Shown one piece after another: positions 20,029 through 30,401 of a stretch of 64,000 bases of DNA. The stretch covers positions 3,489,501 through 3,553,500 of the forward strand of contig NZ_CP060092.1 in assembly GCF_014217335.1 (NCBI RefSeq), given 5' to 3'. The DNA comes from Teredinibacter purpureus (GTDB lineage Bacteria > Pseudomonadota > Gammaproteobacteria > Pseudomonadales > Cellvibrionaceae). The notes under the pieces were generated by a model. That model was not told where the DNA came from. It was given only the letters and a program-made list of their open reading frames with translations, and made no database searches. Within the stretch, counting starts at the first letter, position 1, and every line of letters starts with the position of its first letter. A program made the position numbers and the translations under genes.

Positions 20029-22089
20029 CTACTGCGAGCTACAGGTACTCTCCGAAATACAGCTCTGGCTTTCTTCCCAACCCCATCCACTGGTAGTTGT
20101 TACGCATAACGGGTAGTCGGTGCCGTACCAATTACACACACCGCCATTATTACCTGTACTGCTCGAACTAGAGCTGGCACTAGAGCTCGTCGAACTGCTG
20201 CTTTGGCTGGCCCCTGAAGAGAGTTCGCCAAACCCAATAGCACCGTCACAATGTAGCCATTCCGATTGGCTGCCACCACCACAGGCATCATTCGCCCATA
20301 CACCACTGTTTTCGGTCTGATCTTCAGCTTGTCGGGTTTCACCGTTCACTTGAATGTAGTCCACTTGAACATCTCTACCCTCTTCATCATTAGTAAACTC
20401 AACCTCCACATAACCGGTATTGCTGGTAGAGGCCGTGTAGCTGGCCATTGAGGTTGTAAGTGTCCAACTCTGAAGAATAGAACCACCCACAATGAGGTTA
20501 ATATTTTCTGAGCCATCGGCGCCCTGTGCACGCACCACAATTGTGTTAGTGCCCGAAGACGCTGAGCTACTACTGGAGGAAACTGATGAGCTGCTAGATG
20601 AATTGGAAGATGGACTACTACTCGAAGAGCTCGTTGCCCCTCCGCTTACACTGCCGAAACTAATAAAGCCGTCACAATGCAACCATTCGGAATTGCCCGC
20701 TCCACCACAGGCTTCATTTGCCCATACGCCTGTATTTTCCGTTTGGTCTTCGGCCTGCCTAACTTGTCCATTAACTTGTACGTAATCGATCTGCACATCT
20801 CGATCGGTGCCATCATTGGTAAATTCAACCTGCACGCTACCCGTTGCATTAGTACTCGCGGTGTAATTGGCCATGCTGCTGGTTAACACCCAACTTTGAA
20901 CAGTATTTCCTCCCACCGTTAGCGTAATATTCTCATCACCGTTTGCGCCACGTGCGCGCACGACCAAGGTATTATTACCGGAGGTAGAGGACGACGAACT
21001 ACTACTCGAGCTGCTACTGCTTGAAGTACTACTCGATGAAGTACTACTCGATGAAGTACTACTCGATGACGAGGATGGATTACCCCCTTCTAAAAAAGCA
21101 TCCATTCCACCTGCTGGCTGTCGAGTGTCTGGATTCCATGCACCCATTTCATAACCGTTCCAGTTGTACGCTTGAGGCTCCCAATAAAAAACACCTTTAC
21201 CGCGACCATTATTGACCTGTCGCACTTTGCTTATTACGTCGGCAATAATCTCGCGCGCTTCACCGTCATTCCACGGTGTTCCAACTTCAACGACCATGAC
21301 ATCTTTGCCGTAAGTACTGGCCATATCGTTCAAATTGCTCAAGCAATTATTATTTGCCGTACGCCATGCCATATCGCTGGTGGTGGGGTAGGACGAAGCG
21401 CCTATAATATCGAAATTAGCGCCGTTATCTCGCAACCCACCGATATTCCAACGAAAGAGGTCGTTGTCGTGACAGTTAGACACGTGAACAATGACTTGCG
21501 CACTGGAGAAAACGGCCTTTACGGCATCGTACCCGCTAGAAACAAAACGTGCATAGTTGGCCATGCTGTCTGATGCACGCCCTTCCTCCCATAGCATGCC
21601 ATCGTTTGTTTCATTGCCTACCTGCACCCACAGCGGTGTAATACCGTTATCTTTAAGTATTTGTAACGAATCATGAGTGTGCTGCCATACTGCATCCGCT
21701 AATTCTTGTACGTTGAAGTTACTCCACGCGCTGGGCTTGTATTGTTTTCCCGGGTCTGCCCAGTCATCGCTATAATGAAAATCGATCATAATATCCATGC
21801 CCGCATTCTTCGCGCGCTGCGCTTTTTGCACGACATCATCAATACTGCTGTACCAGCCACCATTGGGGTTTACCCATACCCGTAACCGAACCGCAGTCAT
21901 GCCGTAGCTTTTAAGAATCTCGAGTAGATCTTGCTGTTGGCCATTAGCGTTATTCCAAGTATTCCCTTGGTCTTCCATTTCAGAAATCCAACTGATATCT
22001 GCTCCCTTTGCAAAGCCCTGGGCAGCCACGCTCATTGCGCATAGATGCGACAGCACGACAAGCAGAATAGTTAGGTTTAAATATCTCAT
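20029..22089 (-). CDS. secreted GH53 endo-beta-1,4-galactanase with two CBM60-like modules and a CBM10
   Basis: A 686-residue secreted enzyme. The signal peptide ends at AAQG (about residue 24). GH53 (about 25-345) has [39 protein letters not shown], the acid/base Glu in [12 protein letters not shown] and the nucleophile Glu in VVEVGTPW. Ser/Thr linkers separate two CBM60-like modules ([25 protein letters not shown]) and a C-terminal CBM10 ([21 protein letters not shown]). The CBM60-like modules are close relatives of those in the esterase-xylanase gene, pointing to module shuffling within the genome. Confidence 0.95.
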   Translation of the reverse strand: MRYLNLTILLVVLSHLCAMSVAAQGFAKGADISWISEMEDQGNTWNNANGQQQDLLEILKSYGMTAVRLRVWVNPNGGWYSSIDDVVQKAQRAKNAGMDIMIDFHYSDDWADPGKQYKPSAWSNFNVQELADAVWQHTHDSLQILKDNGITPLWVQVGNETNDGMLWEEGRASDSMANYARFVSSGYDAVKAVFSSAQVIVHVSNCHDNDLFRWNIGGLRDNGANFDIIGASSYPTTSDMAWRTANNNCLSNLNDMASTYGKDVMVVEVGTPWNDGEAREIIADVISKVRQVNNGRGKGVFYWEPQAYNWNGYEMGAWNPDTRQPAGGMDAFLEGGNPSSSSSSTSSSSTSSSSTSSSSSSSSSSSSSTSGNNTLVVRARGANGDENITLTVGGNTVQSWVLTSSMANYTASTNATGSVQVEFTNDGTDRDVQIDYVQVNGQVRQAEDQTENTGVWANEACGGAGNSEWLHCDGFISFGSVSGGATSSSSSSPSSNSSSSSSVSSSSSSASSGTNTIVVRAQGADGSENINLIVGGSILQSWTLTTSMASYTASTSNTGYVEVEFTNDEEGRDVQVDYIQVNGETRQAEDQTENSGVWANDACGGGSQSEWLHCDGAIGFGELSSGASQSSSSTSSSASSSSSSTGNNGGVCNWYGTDYPLCVTTTSGWGWEESQSCISESTCSSQ

Positions 22090-22379
22090 GTATGTCTCCT
22101 CATTATTATTGGTTGGTTACTCGGAGACTGCAGCAGGGCTCATCTTAAGACCCAGCACTTTCGAGCTGCGCCAAAATATAGCATACATATTTATTATAAA
22201 TATGATTATTAATACATTTAAAGTTGCCTGTTTATTTCGCTTTTAGCGTTACTAAAAACAGAACGAATTTCGAAGAATAAGCGAATAAGACGAGAAAACA
22301 AATGAATGTTTTTAGGTAAATTTAGGAGAGGAAAATTTACCTAAAAACCAGCGTGACTAAACAGCCCTACCTTGAAAAA

Positions 22380-23255
22380 TTAAGGGCTAATAACGTGTTT
22401 TATATACTCTAAATTAAGCCACAATTCAGATCGGTCGACCGGCGTTTGCGGCGAAAGATGAGGATTTGGAATGGTATACATTCTACGATTCGCAAGATTA
22501 GAACGTGCCAACGCTTTTTTAACTTCGGGTGCATTAAAAAAATAATCATCGAATGAGCCATCGTCTATCGCCTCCTCCAAACCAGCAGCAATCCGGCCTG
22601 CCAAGACCGCGTGCGACGGGCTTACGTAAAAATAGTAAGGCATGGTGTATTTCACTACGATATTCTTTTCAACCGTAAGGTTCATTCCCGGACGGCTAGC
22701 AACCTCCTGCCAAGGCTCATGAACACCGCGCGGAAAAGCATCAAATCGCCCGCCTTCTAACATAGGGTATAAACCGGGCGCTTTTAGTGTGGTAACCACA
22801 TTCATCCCACCACTTTGTAGAATTGCGGTATCGCTCCAAGTTTTACCTTGCCCCATTTTTAATTGCCGAAGGTCATCAAGAGATCGAACTGAATCAAAAC
22901 GCGGCTGATCGCCCTCTCGAATAATAAATATTCTATAGCCCATCAGGCCTTTATAAGTGGGTATACGAACAGGCACATAGGTACTTTCTTTTTCAATTGA
23001 AGCGCCCGACCACATCAGGCTAAGATCACCCGTTTCCACCATTCTAGCTAAACGCGCACGGGTTATACTGTCGGTACTTTCAATAAAGGTATGATCTTCT
23101 TCGGAATAAGAAAGCGCTAATTTTAGCAATCCAATCATATACACATCATTCGGCAATGATTGTTTTTGATGGTAAATCGTTGTCTCTGCGTTCGACAATA
23201 CAGGGAGCAAAAGACACACAACTAACAGCCAACACCAGCTTTTTCGATCATTCAT
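22380..23255 (-). CDS. periplasmic solute-binding protein, family 3-like
   Basis: The start at 23255 (MNDRKSWCWLLVVCLL) gives a signal peptide ending near NAE and has a GGAG ribosome site just upstream; the longer frame is not supported. The mature protein, about 270 residues, has the two-lobed SBP_bac_3-like pattern: LARMVETGDLSLMWSG, SVRSLDDLRQLKMGQG, YPMLEGGRFDAFPRGVHE. Such proteins either feed an ABC transporter or act as sensors. No permease or ATPase gene is adjacent, so it may be a stand-alone binding protein. The link to galactan uptake is only positional. Confidence 0.75.
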   Translation of the reverse strand: MNDRKSWCWLLVVCLLLPVLSNAETTIYHQKQSLPNDVYMIGLLKLALSYSEEDHTFIESTDSITRARLARMVETGDLSLMWSGASIEKESTYVPVRIPTYKGLMGYRIFIIREGDQPRFDSVRSLDDLRQLKMGQGKTWSDTAILQSGGMNVVTTLKAPGLYPMLEGGRFDAFPRGVHEPWQEVASRPGMNLTVEKNIVVKYTMPYYFYVSPSHAVLAGRIAAGLEEAIDDGSFDDYFFNAPEVKKALARSNLANRRMYTIPNPHLSPQTPVDRSELWLNLEYIKHVISP

Positions 23256-23565
23256 TATCAGGTTCTCCTCGCTATTCTCTAGTTTAGCTAGAAAACGAGT
23301 TCCCTCCATGAAGAAAATTTTTGGCCAGCGTCGAGACCAAAAAAAAGTTAATGACTGATGTACAGTTTGGTGTTTTTTTCACCCCAGCTATATTGGCTAA
23401 CGAAGCACACAAAAAATAAACCAATAATGCCTGCAAAACATTTAACAAAGGGAAAGAAGGGAAGAAACAAGGCGCTGGTACGCAGCGCGTAATGGGAGCT
23501 ACAGTGTGCCTAAACATGGCAACACGTTTTATTGTGGACGAAAATACTTTACCGTTAACAGCCGT

Positions 23566-24276
23566 CTATTCCGAGTTTTCGGAACCCTCAATTAAGGTTA
23601 GCGCTTCTTGTAATAACAATTGCATCGCGGCAGAAGCTGCGGCCGGGTCACCCGCTAAAATAGGATCGGAAATTCTTTTATGGTCTGTATAACTCGCAAA
23701 AGAGACCTGTTTTAAACGGTTTGAATACGAAATACTCACGCGAAGTGCCGTCTCAATAAAATCACTTAGCTGAATAAAAAAACGGTTTTCACTCGCCAAT
23801 AGAATGCTCGTATGAAACGCGATATCTGATTCCAAAGGATCATCGGCACCCATTTCAGCCTGCCGCATTCGCTCTAGCGCAGCGGCAATAGCCTCGTTCG
23901 CTTCAATGCTAGAGTTTTTCGCCGCAAGCGCAACTGCTTCAGGTTCAATCGCGTAACGCAATTGTGTAAATTCCTTTAGTAACGCAATCGATGGCCTACT
24001 GCTTAATGTCCAGCTAAGTACATCGGCATCAAACATGTTCCAATCTCTACTCGGCTGAAGCCGAATACCTTGTCGAGGTCGAGACGATATCAAGCCCTTT
24101 GCTGTAAGCATTTTAACCGCTTCGCGCATCACGCTTCGGCTTATACTAAATTGTTCGGAAAGCTGCGCTTCTGTGGGAAAGCCTCCGCCAATTTTATATT
24201 TACCTTGAACGATCGCAGCCCCTAGCTCGTGTGTCACTTGATGCGTCAAGTTGTGGCCTGCACCTGTATTTCTCAT
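23566..24276 (-). CDS. GntR/FadR-type regulator (FCD subfamily, DgoR-like)
   Basis: A 236-residue cytosolic repressor. The N-terminal winged helix has FPTEAQLSEQFSISRSVMREAVKMLTAKGL and RPRQGI; the FCD ligand domain has the helical ELRYAIEPEAVALAA-like pattern and metal-site residues around DIAFHTSI. The DWNMFDADVLSW segment after the wing is typical of sugar-acid regulators of the DgoR kind. It lies upstream of the binding protein and galactanases on the same strand, so control of that cluster by a galactose-derived acid is a reasonable guess, not shown. Confidence 0.88.
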   Translation of the reverse strand: MRNTGAGHNLTHQVTHELGAAIVQGKYKIGGGFPTEAQLSEQFSISRSVMREAVKMLTAKGLISSRPRQGIRLQPSRDWNMFDADVLSWTLSSRPSIALLKEFTQLRYAIEPEAVALAAKNSSIEANEAIAAALERMRQAEMGADDPLESDIAFHTSILLASENRFFIQLSDFIETALRVSISYSNRLKQVSFASYTDHKRISDPILAGDPAAASAAMQLLLQEALTLIEGSENSE

Positions 24277-24342
24277 ATTAATCCCAATAATTATAGTTCC
24301 GCCATTATACGCCGGCGGTTCATTAACGCTTAAACGAACTCG

Positions 24343-25044
24343 TTACAAAAAAGCCCTTTCAAATAACGCCCCTGCAGCGGCGGTAACTACCATCGCTGCG
24401 CCTCCCCAAAAACCAATCCGAACGATTGCTGGCAAAATCTTGGCGCCTCCCAATCTCGCAGAAACGCCCCCTAACATTACCAAACAAAACAGAGAACTTA
24501 ATCCTACCACTAGTAGGGTATTCCACCGGGTGAAGGTTAAAGCGGCAAGAAGCGGTAAAAGTGCGCCAACAATAAAAGCAAATGCAGAAGCGAATGCAGC
24601 CTGAAATGGCTTCGCCGATGTGCGGCTATGAATGCCTAACTCGTCACGCGCATGTGCGCCTAAAGCGTCATACTCCATTAACGCAAGCGCAACGTCTTGA
24701 GCCAGCTCAGCGGTCAAACCACGCTGCCGGTAAATTGCCGCTAGCTCTTCTCTTTCATATTCAATATTGCGCGCTAAATGTCGTTTTTCAATTTCTAAAT
24801 CGGCACGTTCACTATCGGCTTGAGTGCTCACAGACACATACTCACCGGCCGCCATAGACATTGCTCCAGCCACTAAGCCCGCGGCGCCCGCCAACATAAT
24901 ATCGTTATGTACGGCGCCGGCCGAAGCAACACCAATGATTAAACTTGCGGTAGACACAATGCCATCGTTTGCGCCCAACACCGCCGCTCTCAGCCACCCA
25001 ACACGATGAGAAAAATGTTCGTTTTTAAACTCACTAATATTCAA
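24343..25044 (-). CDS. VIT1/CCC1-family metal transporter
   Basis: A 233-residue inner-membrane protein with about five transmembrane segments. The family signature is visible: LRAAVLGANDGIVSTASL in the first helix, GAMSMAAGEYVSVSTQADSE in the second, and a cytoplasmic acidic helix (LEIEKRHLARNIEYEREEL) that binds metal, then three C-terminal helices. The family moves Fe(II) or Mn(II). Placement beside dps fits iron handling (inference). Confidence 0.92.
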   Translation of the reverse strand: MNISEFKNEHFSHRVGWLRAAVLGANDGIVSTASLIIGVASAGAVHNDIMLAGAAGLVAGAMSMAAGEYVSVSTQADSERADLEIEKRHLARNIEYEREELAAIYRQRGLTAELAQDVALALMEYDALGAHARDELGIHSRTSAKPFQAAFASAFAFIVGALLPLLAALTFTRWNTLLVVGLSSLFCLVMLGGVSARLGGAKILPAIVRIGFWGGAAMVVTAAAGALFERAFL

Positions 25045-25095
25045 TTGTCTACTCCCTCATTATGATTGAGCTTAGCGTTGCGTACCTAGCAGGCA

Positions 25096-25122
25096 CAAAA
25101 AAAGGCACAAATATGTGCCTTC
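25096..25122 (-). terminator. Rho-independent terminator after dps
   Basis: On the minus strand AAGGCACA, a short loop and TGTGCCTT are followed by seven T residues, about 57 bases past the dps stop. Confidence 0.8.
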
Positions 25123-25178
25123 TTATTACGAAAAAACGGATTGATCGACTCTGAATGAGTGTCTCATTTCAACCCACG

Positions 25179-25646
25179 CTATAATGTTGCCCGCAGCATC
25201 CACGCGGTTTTTTCGTGGATACGCATACGATCCCCCACAAGCGCCGCTGTCGATTCATCTTCGGCCTGTTGCGCGACGCCTAACACCGCGCGGCAAGTTT
25301 TCACCACCTGCTCATGTCCCCCAGTTAAAATTTCGACCATTTGAGTGGCAGATGGAACCCCCTCAACCTCTTCGATCGAAGTTAAACCGGCGAACATTTT
25401 ATAGGTACCAGGTGCGGCAACGTCGAGTGTACGAATACGCTCAGCGATTTCATCAACCGCCGTCGCCAACTCGGTGTAATGTTCTTCAAACATCAAATGC
25501 AGCTCTCGAAATTGAGGGCCTGTTACATTCCAGTGGAAGTTATGTGTTTGCAAATACAAGGTATAAGAATCTGCTAAAAGCTTTTTTAAGCCCTCTGCAA
25601 TAGCAGTGCGGTTTTCCGAGCTAATACCGATGTCAATCTGTCCCAT
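25179..25646 (-). CDS. dps: Dps-family ferroxidase / DNA-protection protein
   Basis: The start at 25646 ([13 protein letters not shown]) fits the family; the longer frame adds 13 extra residues. The 155-residue protein carries the intersubunit ferroxidase site [16 protein letters not shown] with the second set [19 protein letters not shown]. The C-terminus is short, without a Lys-rich DNA-binding tail. It stores iron and protects DNA from peroxide; the neighbouring VIT1-type transporter fits iron control. A terminator follows. Confidence 0.94.
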   Translation of the reverse strand: MGQIDIGISSENRTAIAEGLKKLLADSYTLYLQTHNFHWNVTGPQFRELHLMFEEHYTELATAVDEIAERIRTLDVAAPGTYKMFAGLTSIEEVEGVPSATQMVEILTGGHEQVVKTCRAVLGVAQQAEDESTAALVGDRMRIHEKTAWMLRATL

Positions 25647-25867
25647 AATAGCGTCCTTTATAAGGTTACCTAACATTAACCGCAAATCAAAACTAACCGG
25701 AGGCTCGCATAGCGTTTTCCGCCTTTATTTGTCTGCGTTTGCATCAGTTTAACCCACTATCGCCATAGTGATAACTTATGGAAAGCTAACCGTTCGATAA
25801 ATAGAAGTTATGGCCAGTTATCGCTAAGTAATCCTCAAGCCAATCTACACACCCATAGCATGACGTT

Positions 25868-26875
25868 TCACCGAGCAAGTACCTCGCGTGCAACCACTTC
25901 TGCAACTTCAACGGAAAACGCTTGCGCCCCAATAGCATTTAAATGCCCCAAGTCAGCCCAAAGACGAGATCGCGAATAGAGTGCATCGTTCTTGAGGTAC
26001 AACACTGGCCCCATTGATTCATAAAACGCCACATCGATGGGCCTACTGTTAGACGCATAATTAGGCAAATACAAAAAGACAACCTTTGTGCCGTGGGATT
26101 TTGCTTGTGCTACCAATTGCGTTAAATTAGATCTGTTCGCGTTAAAATTAAGGTGATCTCGCCATTTATTACCACGCTGCAGCTTAAACCCATTTGCGCT
26201 ATCCCACTCATTCCTTTCTTTAGTTAAAGCTGACGCCGTTCGACGATAATCACGCACCGCTCCTCCATCAGGAAAAGCCAACGCGTAATTTACATGAGGC
26301 CCCGCGTAATCTTCGGGCGAGAATTCTGCAGAAACGCCAAACAATTCAGGGAAAATTGACTGGAAAAACAAACGAGTTTGCCTAAAAGGTAAACGTATTA
26401 AATTCCCCATATAACGCATATTGACTATGAGAGGAGCTGCGACAAGATCGGTACTATCGGCAAGATAATGCGTTGCTGGGTGCTGATCCCGCTCCTCGCT
26501 TTCCCGAACCTCAATAATCATTAACTCCGGCCGACGATGTTCAAAAATCTGCTCACCAATGAGGCGATGCATATCTCGGCCAAAATGCGGAATCGCTAAA
26601 TTGGCTACATGCTTAGGTGCGCCTATTCGTGCGTTAAGTTCAGTCTCAAAGACCTCACTGTCAACTGCGTTCAGCGTATGTGAAGTTCCAACAAACACAA
26701 TATCGAGCGGCGTTGGATCAAAGACAATACGCTCGTATATCCAACTCGCTTTACTATAGGCCCCAATATCCAGCGCCTTATAACGTAAATATTTAGTGTG
26801 TGGCAGCGCGCAAAAGGCGACGAGTAAAATACAACATGCACTCGAGACTATCAGCCAAAATTTTAAACTTTTCAT
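25868..26875 (-). CDS. SGNH-like acyl-transfer protein (AlgX/DltD-type partner of MBOAT)
   Basis: A 335-residue protein with an N-terminal membrane anchor (residues 7-25) and a periplasmic domain. VFVGTSHTLNAVD carries the catalytic Ser of an SGNH fold and the C-terminal ADLGHLNAIGAQAF carries the Asp-His pair. It starts 10 bases downstream of the MBOAT gene stop on the same strand, so the two are an operon. By analogy with alginate or cellulose acetylation systems it would receive acetyl groups from the MBOAT and pass them to a polysaccharide. The polymer is unknown. Confidence 0.8.
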   Translation of the reverse strand: MKSLKFWLIVSSACCILLVAFCALPHTKYLRYKALDIGAYSKASWIYERIVFDPTPLDIVFVGTSHTLNAVDSEVFETELNARIGAPKHVANLAIPHFGRDMHRLIGEQIFEHRRPELMIIEVRESEERDQHPATHYLADSTDLVAAPLIVNMRYMGNLIRLPFRQTRLFFQSIFPELFGVSAEFSPEDYAGPHVNYALAFPDGGAVRDYRRTASALTKERNEWDSANGFKLQRGNKWRDHLNFNANRSNLTQLVAQAKSHGTKVVFLYLPNYASNSRPIDVAFYESMGPVLYLKNDALYSRSRLWADLGHLNAIGAQAFSVEVAEVVAREVLAR

Positions 26876-26885
26876 GACGCTCTCG

Positions 26886-28355
26886 TTAAAAATTAAAATA
26901 CAAAAAGACGGTGGGTTGCGGCATAAACATCAATGACAAGCAGAGAAGCATCCCAACAAACAGCGGAAATAAGAGCGCAGAGCCCTTTAACTCGAAGCTA
27001 AGCATTGCAGGCTGCCAATTGTCTGGCGTTTTACACCCGTCATAATGAAACAGTTGGTAAATATTGGGGGCAAACAAAGCGATGCAGGCGGCCACAAAAA
27101 CCAATATAAAATCTATAGGAACCCACATAAACTCGGAAGCTAATGGCCCTGTTGGTGCAACAAAGCCGAACATGCTACTTAACAACGTTAACGCCCCCGC
27201 CGTTGATTCTGCACGAAAGAAAACCCACGCAACCACGACACAAAGCATTGTAATGGCTATACCCATCACCTTAGGAAGCATCACACCAAAACGACTGCAA
27301 AACTGACTAAAGCCATGATTAACAACTAAATAGACACCATGTAAACCGCCCCAAATAATAAAATTCCAACCGGCACCGTGCCATAAACCGCCCAACAGCA
27401 TCGTCAGCAACAGGTTTCTATACCGCTTAAATTTACCACTTCTATTACCGCCTAAAGCGATATAGAGGTAATCCCGCAAGAAGGTCGATAGCGTAATGTG
27501 CCAGCGGCGCCAAAACTCGACAATAGACGCTGATTTATACGGCGACATAAAATTGATAGGCAGCATTAAGCCAAACATTAACCCTAAGCCTACCGCCATA
27601 TCGGAATACGCAGAGAAATCGAAGTACAATTGAAAGGTATAAGCCAAGGCCCCCATCCACGCGGTAAGCCCATCCACTGAGGCACCGGCATCCGAAAGTT
27701 TAAATACTGGGTCAGCCAATTTTGCAAGATTATCGGCAAGTACCAGTTTTTTGCTCAGGCCTACAATAAACATAACGGCACCAGCGCTAAGCTTGTTGAT
27801 ATCGTAGGGTTTATTGTTCAAAGCCGATATTTGCGGCATGATTTCTTTGTGGTGAACAATGGGGCCGGCAATTAACTGCGGAAAGAACGTAACGAACAAG
27901 GCGTATTCGCTAAAATTGTAATTTACGTTTCGGTCTTTGTAACAATCTACCAAATAAGCGATTTGTTGAAACGTATAGAAAGAAATACCTACGGGTAGTA
28001 TTAGTTTTTCTACCCCAAAATCTGCCGAAAACAGGCTTATAGCAATCTCACTAAAGAAAAACAAGTATTTAAAATAGGCGATAATTAATAGATTAAAAAC
28101 AACGCCTATTATTAGAAATAGTTTCGAGGCCAGCCCTTCGTACTGTTGTAACTTTCTCGACAAGAAAAAATTTACCAATATCGACGAAATAATAATATAA
28201 CCGTCGGACCAGTTCGGCAGAAGATAAAAAACAATAGAGAAAAAAAGCAACGAAGGAACAATAAATCTATTATTATATTTATTTTTTACCGTCAAAAATA
28301 TGAGCAATGTGATAGGCAAAAATGCAAACACAAACCCAAAAGTGGGGAATAACAT
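26886..28355 (-). CDS. MBOAT-family O-acyltransferase (AlgI-like)
   Basis: A 489-residue polytopic inner-membrane protein with about eleven hydrophobic segments. The family blocks are visible: LPVGISFYTFQQIAYLVD, FVTFFPQLIAGPIVHH, QLYFDFSAYSDMAVGLGLM, FWRRWHITLSTFLRDYLYI and the catalytic His in LLGGLWHGAGWNFI. It moves acetyl groups across the membrane for polysaccharide O-acetylation together with the downstream SGNH-like gene. No glycosyltransferase genes are adjacent. Confidence 0.95.
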   Translation of the reverse strand: MLFPTFGFVFAFLPITLLIFLTVKNKYNNRFIVPSLLFFSIVFYLLPNWSDGYIIISSILVNFFLSRKLQQYEGLASKLFLIIGVVFNLLIIAYFKYLFFFSEIAISLFSADFGVEKLILPVGISFYTFQQIAYLVDCYKDRNVNYNFSEYALFVTFFPQLIAGPIVHHKEIMPQISALNNKPYDINKLSAGAVMFIVGLSKKLVLADNLAKLADPVFKLSDAGASVDGLTAWMGALAYTFQLYFDFSAYSDMAVGLGLMFGLMLPINFMSPYKSASIVEFWRRWHITLSTFLRDYLYIALGGNRSGKFKRYRNLLLTMLLGGLWHGAGWNFIIWGGLHGVYLVVNHGFSQFCSRFGVMLPKVMGIAITMLCVVVAWVFFRAESTAGALTLLSSMFGFVAPTGPLASEFMWVPIDFILVFVAACIALFAPNIYQLFHYDGCKTPDNWQPAMLSFELKGSALLFPLFVGMLLCLSLMFMPQPTVFLYFNF

Positions 28356-28929
28356 TATGTTCCTTTTTTTAAATTTATTAATTGATCGTTAATTTAATAA
28401 TAATGTCAGGCGACTCAACCGAAGCCGACCGAAACTTACCCCAAAAATAGTACGACTACAACTGTGTATAACTTTTGTTTAAGCGACACGAAGAAAGCGT
28501 GCATAATACCGTAAAATAATCACAATAGAGCTGATTTATTTTTACGTACTCAAACCTTCTAAAAGCCCTACACAGCGCTTCTTTTTGCCTACTCTCCTCA
28601 ATATCAACCAATACAGCCTCTCCCAAAAACGCTGCTCAAGCTGTGATTATTAGCTTTTAAATCAATAGCTTAGAATAAACTTTAAAGGATTTTATCCAAG
28701 ATTTAAAGCGTATGGTTAATCTATACTCGGTCAATGTCGCTGTTTTTCAAGCTAGATGTCGCCAATCACTGAGGCTAACCACCGCTTTCTACACGCGACT
28801 ACTGCATACTTTATGCCCCTTAGCGCCGCAGCTCTGGCAGTAACATTGCAGGCAAACTGACGATAACATTTACAACTTAAAAAGGAATGCCGCCCTTGTA
28901 CGCGTTTCCCCACCCAAGAGCTGAGCATA
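28356..28929. other. intergenic region, no supported gene
   Basis: Holds the presumed promoter of the MBOAT operon. The only frame of note (28752-28934, minus) has odd composition and no family. Confidence 0.35.
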
Positions 28930-29276
28930 AACAATAAGCGCTAAACTCCAGGTGCAACACCTTACGGCTCGCTGGATGTGTGGCTTTACTCGATGCGTGC
29001 AATAAAAGTGGGGGCATTACCAAGCTTTGCGATGCAGGTTAGTGGCGTGTAGGCATTAACATAACGATTAATATCTGAGGAGGACAAAATGCCATGTTTA
29101 TGGCTACTGGGAATTATGCTGAGACAACCCGATTCTTCATTAGAGTCATCTAAATGAATACGAAAAGCTACTCTGGCATTCAACAGACTAAGAGGCGGTT
29201 GAACATGATAAACACCTTCTTTTTCACTCCACGGCCCCCAACCTTTAAGGGCTATTTTTGACGGTACCTCGCCCCA
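28930..29276 (-). pseudogene. decayed phytanoyl-CoA dioxygenase (PhyH)-like gene
   Basis: The minus strand reads EVPSKIALKGWGPWSEK, then QPPLSLLNARVAFRIHLDDS and GCLSIIPSSHKHGIL, which is the mid-part of PhyH-type Fe(II)/2-oxoglutarate dioxygenases (iron His and Asp region and the PGSHxxG-type block). A stop after FIARIE is followed, in another frame, by HPASRKVLHLEFSA, which matches the family's C-terminal end. No N-terminal part is present and a stop precedes the first conserved block. It is therefore a truncated and frameshifted remnant. Confidence 0.7.
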
Positions 29277-29324
29277 AAGCTAGTAGGCTTTTCAAGCCTG
29301 GAGATAAAATAGGAACACTAACTA

Positions 29325-29759
29325 TTAACGAACAAGCGTATCGAGCACTGGTTGTTTATCAACCGTTTTCATCCCCTCCGGTATCTCGTACCAGCTGAGT
29401 TTGCTACTCACCCATATATGCATTGTCGGAGAAAAAATCGCAGCGTACTCACTGGATATAGGTTTTAATTTTAATTTAATAACCCCTAAATCATCCGGGC
29501 TGTAATGATAGATTCGATTTCCACATGTCCCGCAAAATTTCGCGTAGTTTCGTTTACCGCTATCCGCCACACGTCGCCATTCCTGTAACGGACCATAAAA
29601 CTCAATCGCGTTAGCCGAAACAAGAGCTGTTACGCTAAAAGGGCTGGTTGATAGTTTTTGACATTCCGTACAATGACATGCCAACACCGTGGTAGGCGCT
29701 TGATGCAATACGTAAGTTATCTGCCCACATTGACACGCGCCCTTAATGGGATAATACAT
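29325..29759 (-). CDS. GFA-family (CENP-V/DUF636) zinc protein
   Basis: A 144-residue protein with the GFA zinc sites: GACQCGQITY near the N-terminus, ACHCTECQKLSTSPFSV and FCGTCGNRIYHY. Members are annotated as glutathione-dependent formaldehyde-activating proteins, but most have no known reaction. It stands alone. Confidence 0.9.
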   Translation of the reverse strand: MYYPIKGACQCGQITYVLHQAPTTVLACHCTECQKLSTSPFSVTALVSANAIEFYGPLQEWRRVADSGKRNYAKFCGTCGNRIYHYSPDDLGVIKLKLKPISSEYAAIFSPTMHIWVSSKLSWYEIPEGMKTVDKQPVLDTLVR

Positions 29760-30401
29760 TTTTCCTCTCCCCGTTACTCACAAGACAAAACCAACAATAC
29801 CGCAAATAAAACCACTATTGTCGTCTTCACTCATCTAAAGAACAATGGTGCCGCGCTACCTCGCACGGTATAGGCCAAAACTCTCCGGCATCACAGGTAG
29901 ACAACCCGAATGATATACATAACGCTCTACCCCTCATAACGTCTATCTCAGTCTCAAATATCTCATCTTGGCTTTTAAGATTTAAACAACGGCTTACGCG
30001 ATTCTGTCACTGCTGAACGTCTGTTGGCGATCGTGCCACTTTGGCGTCAGCCTACGTATTTGAGCAAGTGTCATCATACGTGCTCTTAATAGAGGCAGAA
30101 CATCCACTCGCTCTGCATTCTCTAAATAACAGCGTAACCACTAAGACGCTAGCGAAAGAAAACCCCTACAAACCCATACGGCGAAGCCAAAGCGGACACC
30201 ACAACCAACTATAACTAGCATTAACTTTGGCACTCAAAAATTGATTATAAAGAATAATAAATAATTAAATCTGTTGTTTTGGAGAAAATAAAATAAACCA
30301 AGCATTGCGTTTCAAAACCAAACTGTAATCTATATAGTACCTGTGTTAATTAAAAACTCGTCGAACTCTTCATTCCTAGACCTCTAACGCAGAGCATCAT
30401 A
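29760..30401. other. intergenic region, no supported gene
   Basis: About 640 bases between divergent genes. AT-rich stretches at 30240-30300 may be the promoter of the cytochrome gene. No other structure was recognised. Confidence 0.35.

Noticed and set aside
23284..23517. Minus-strand 77-codon frame between the solute-binding protein and the regulator
   Set aside because: Odd composition, no ribosome site and no family; likely chance.
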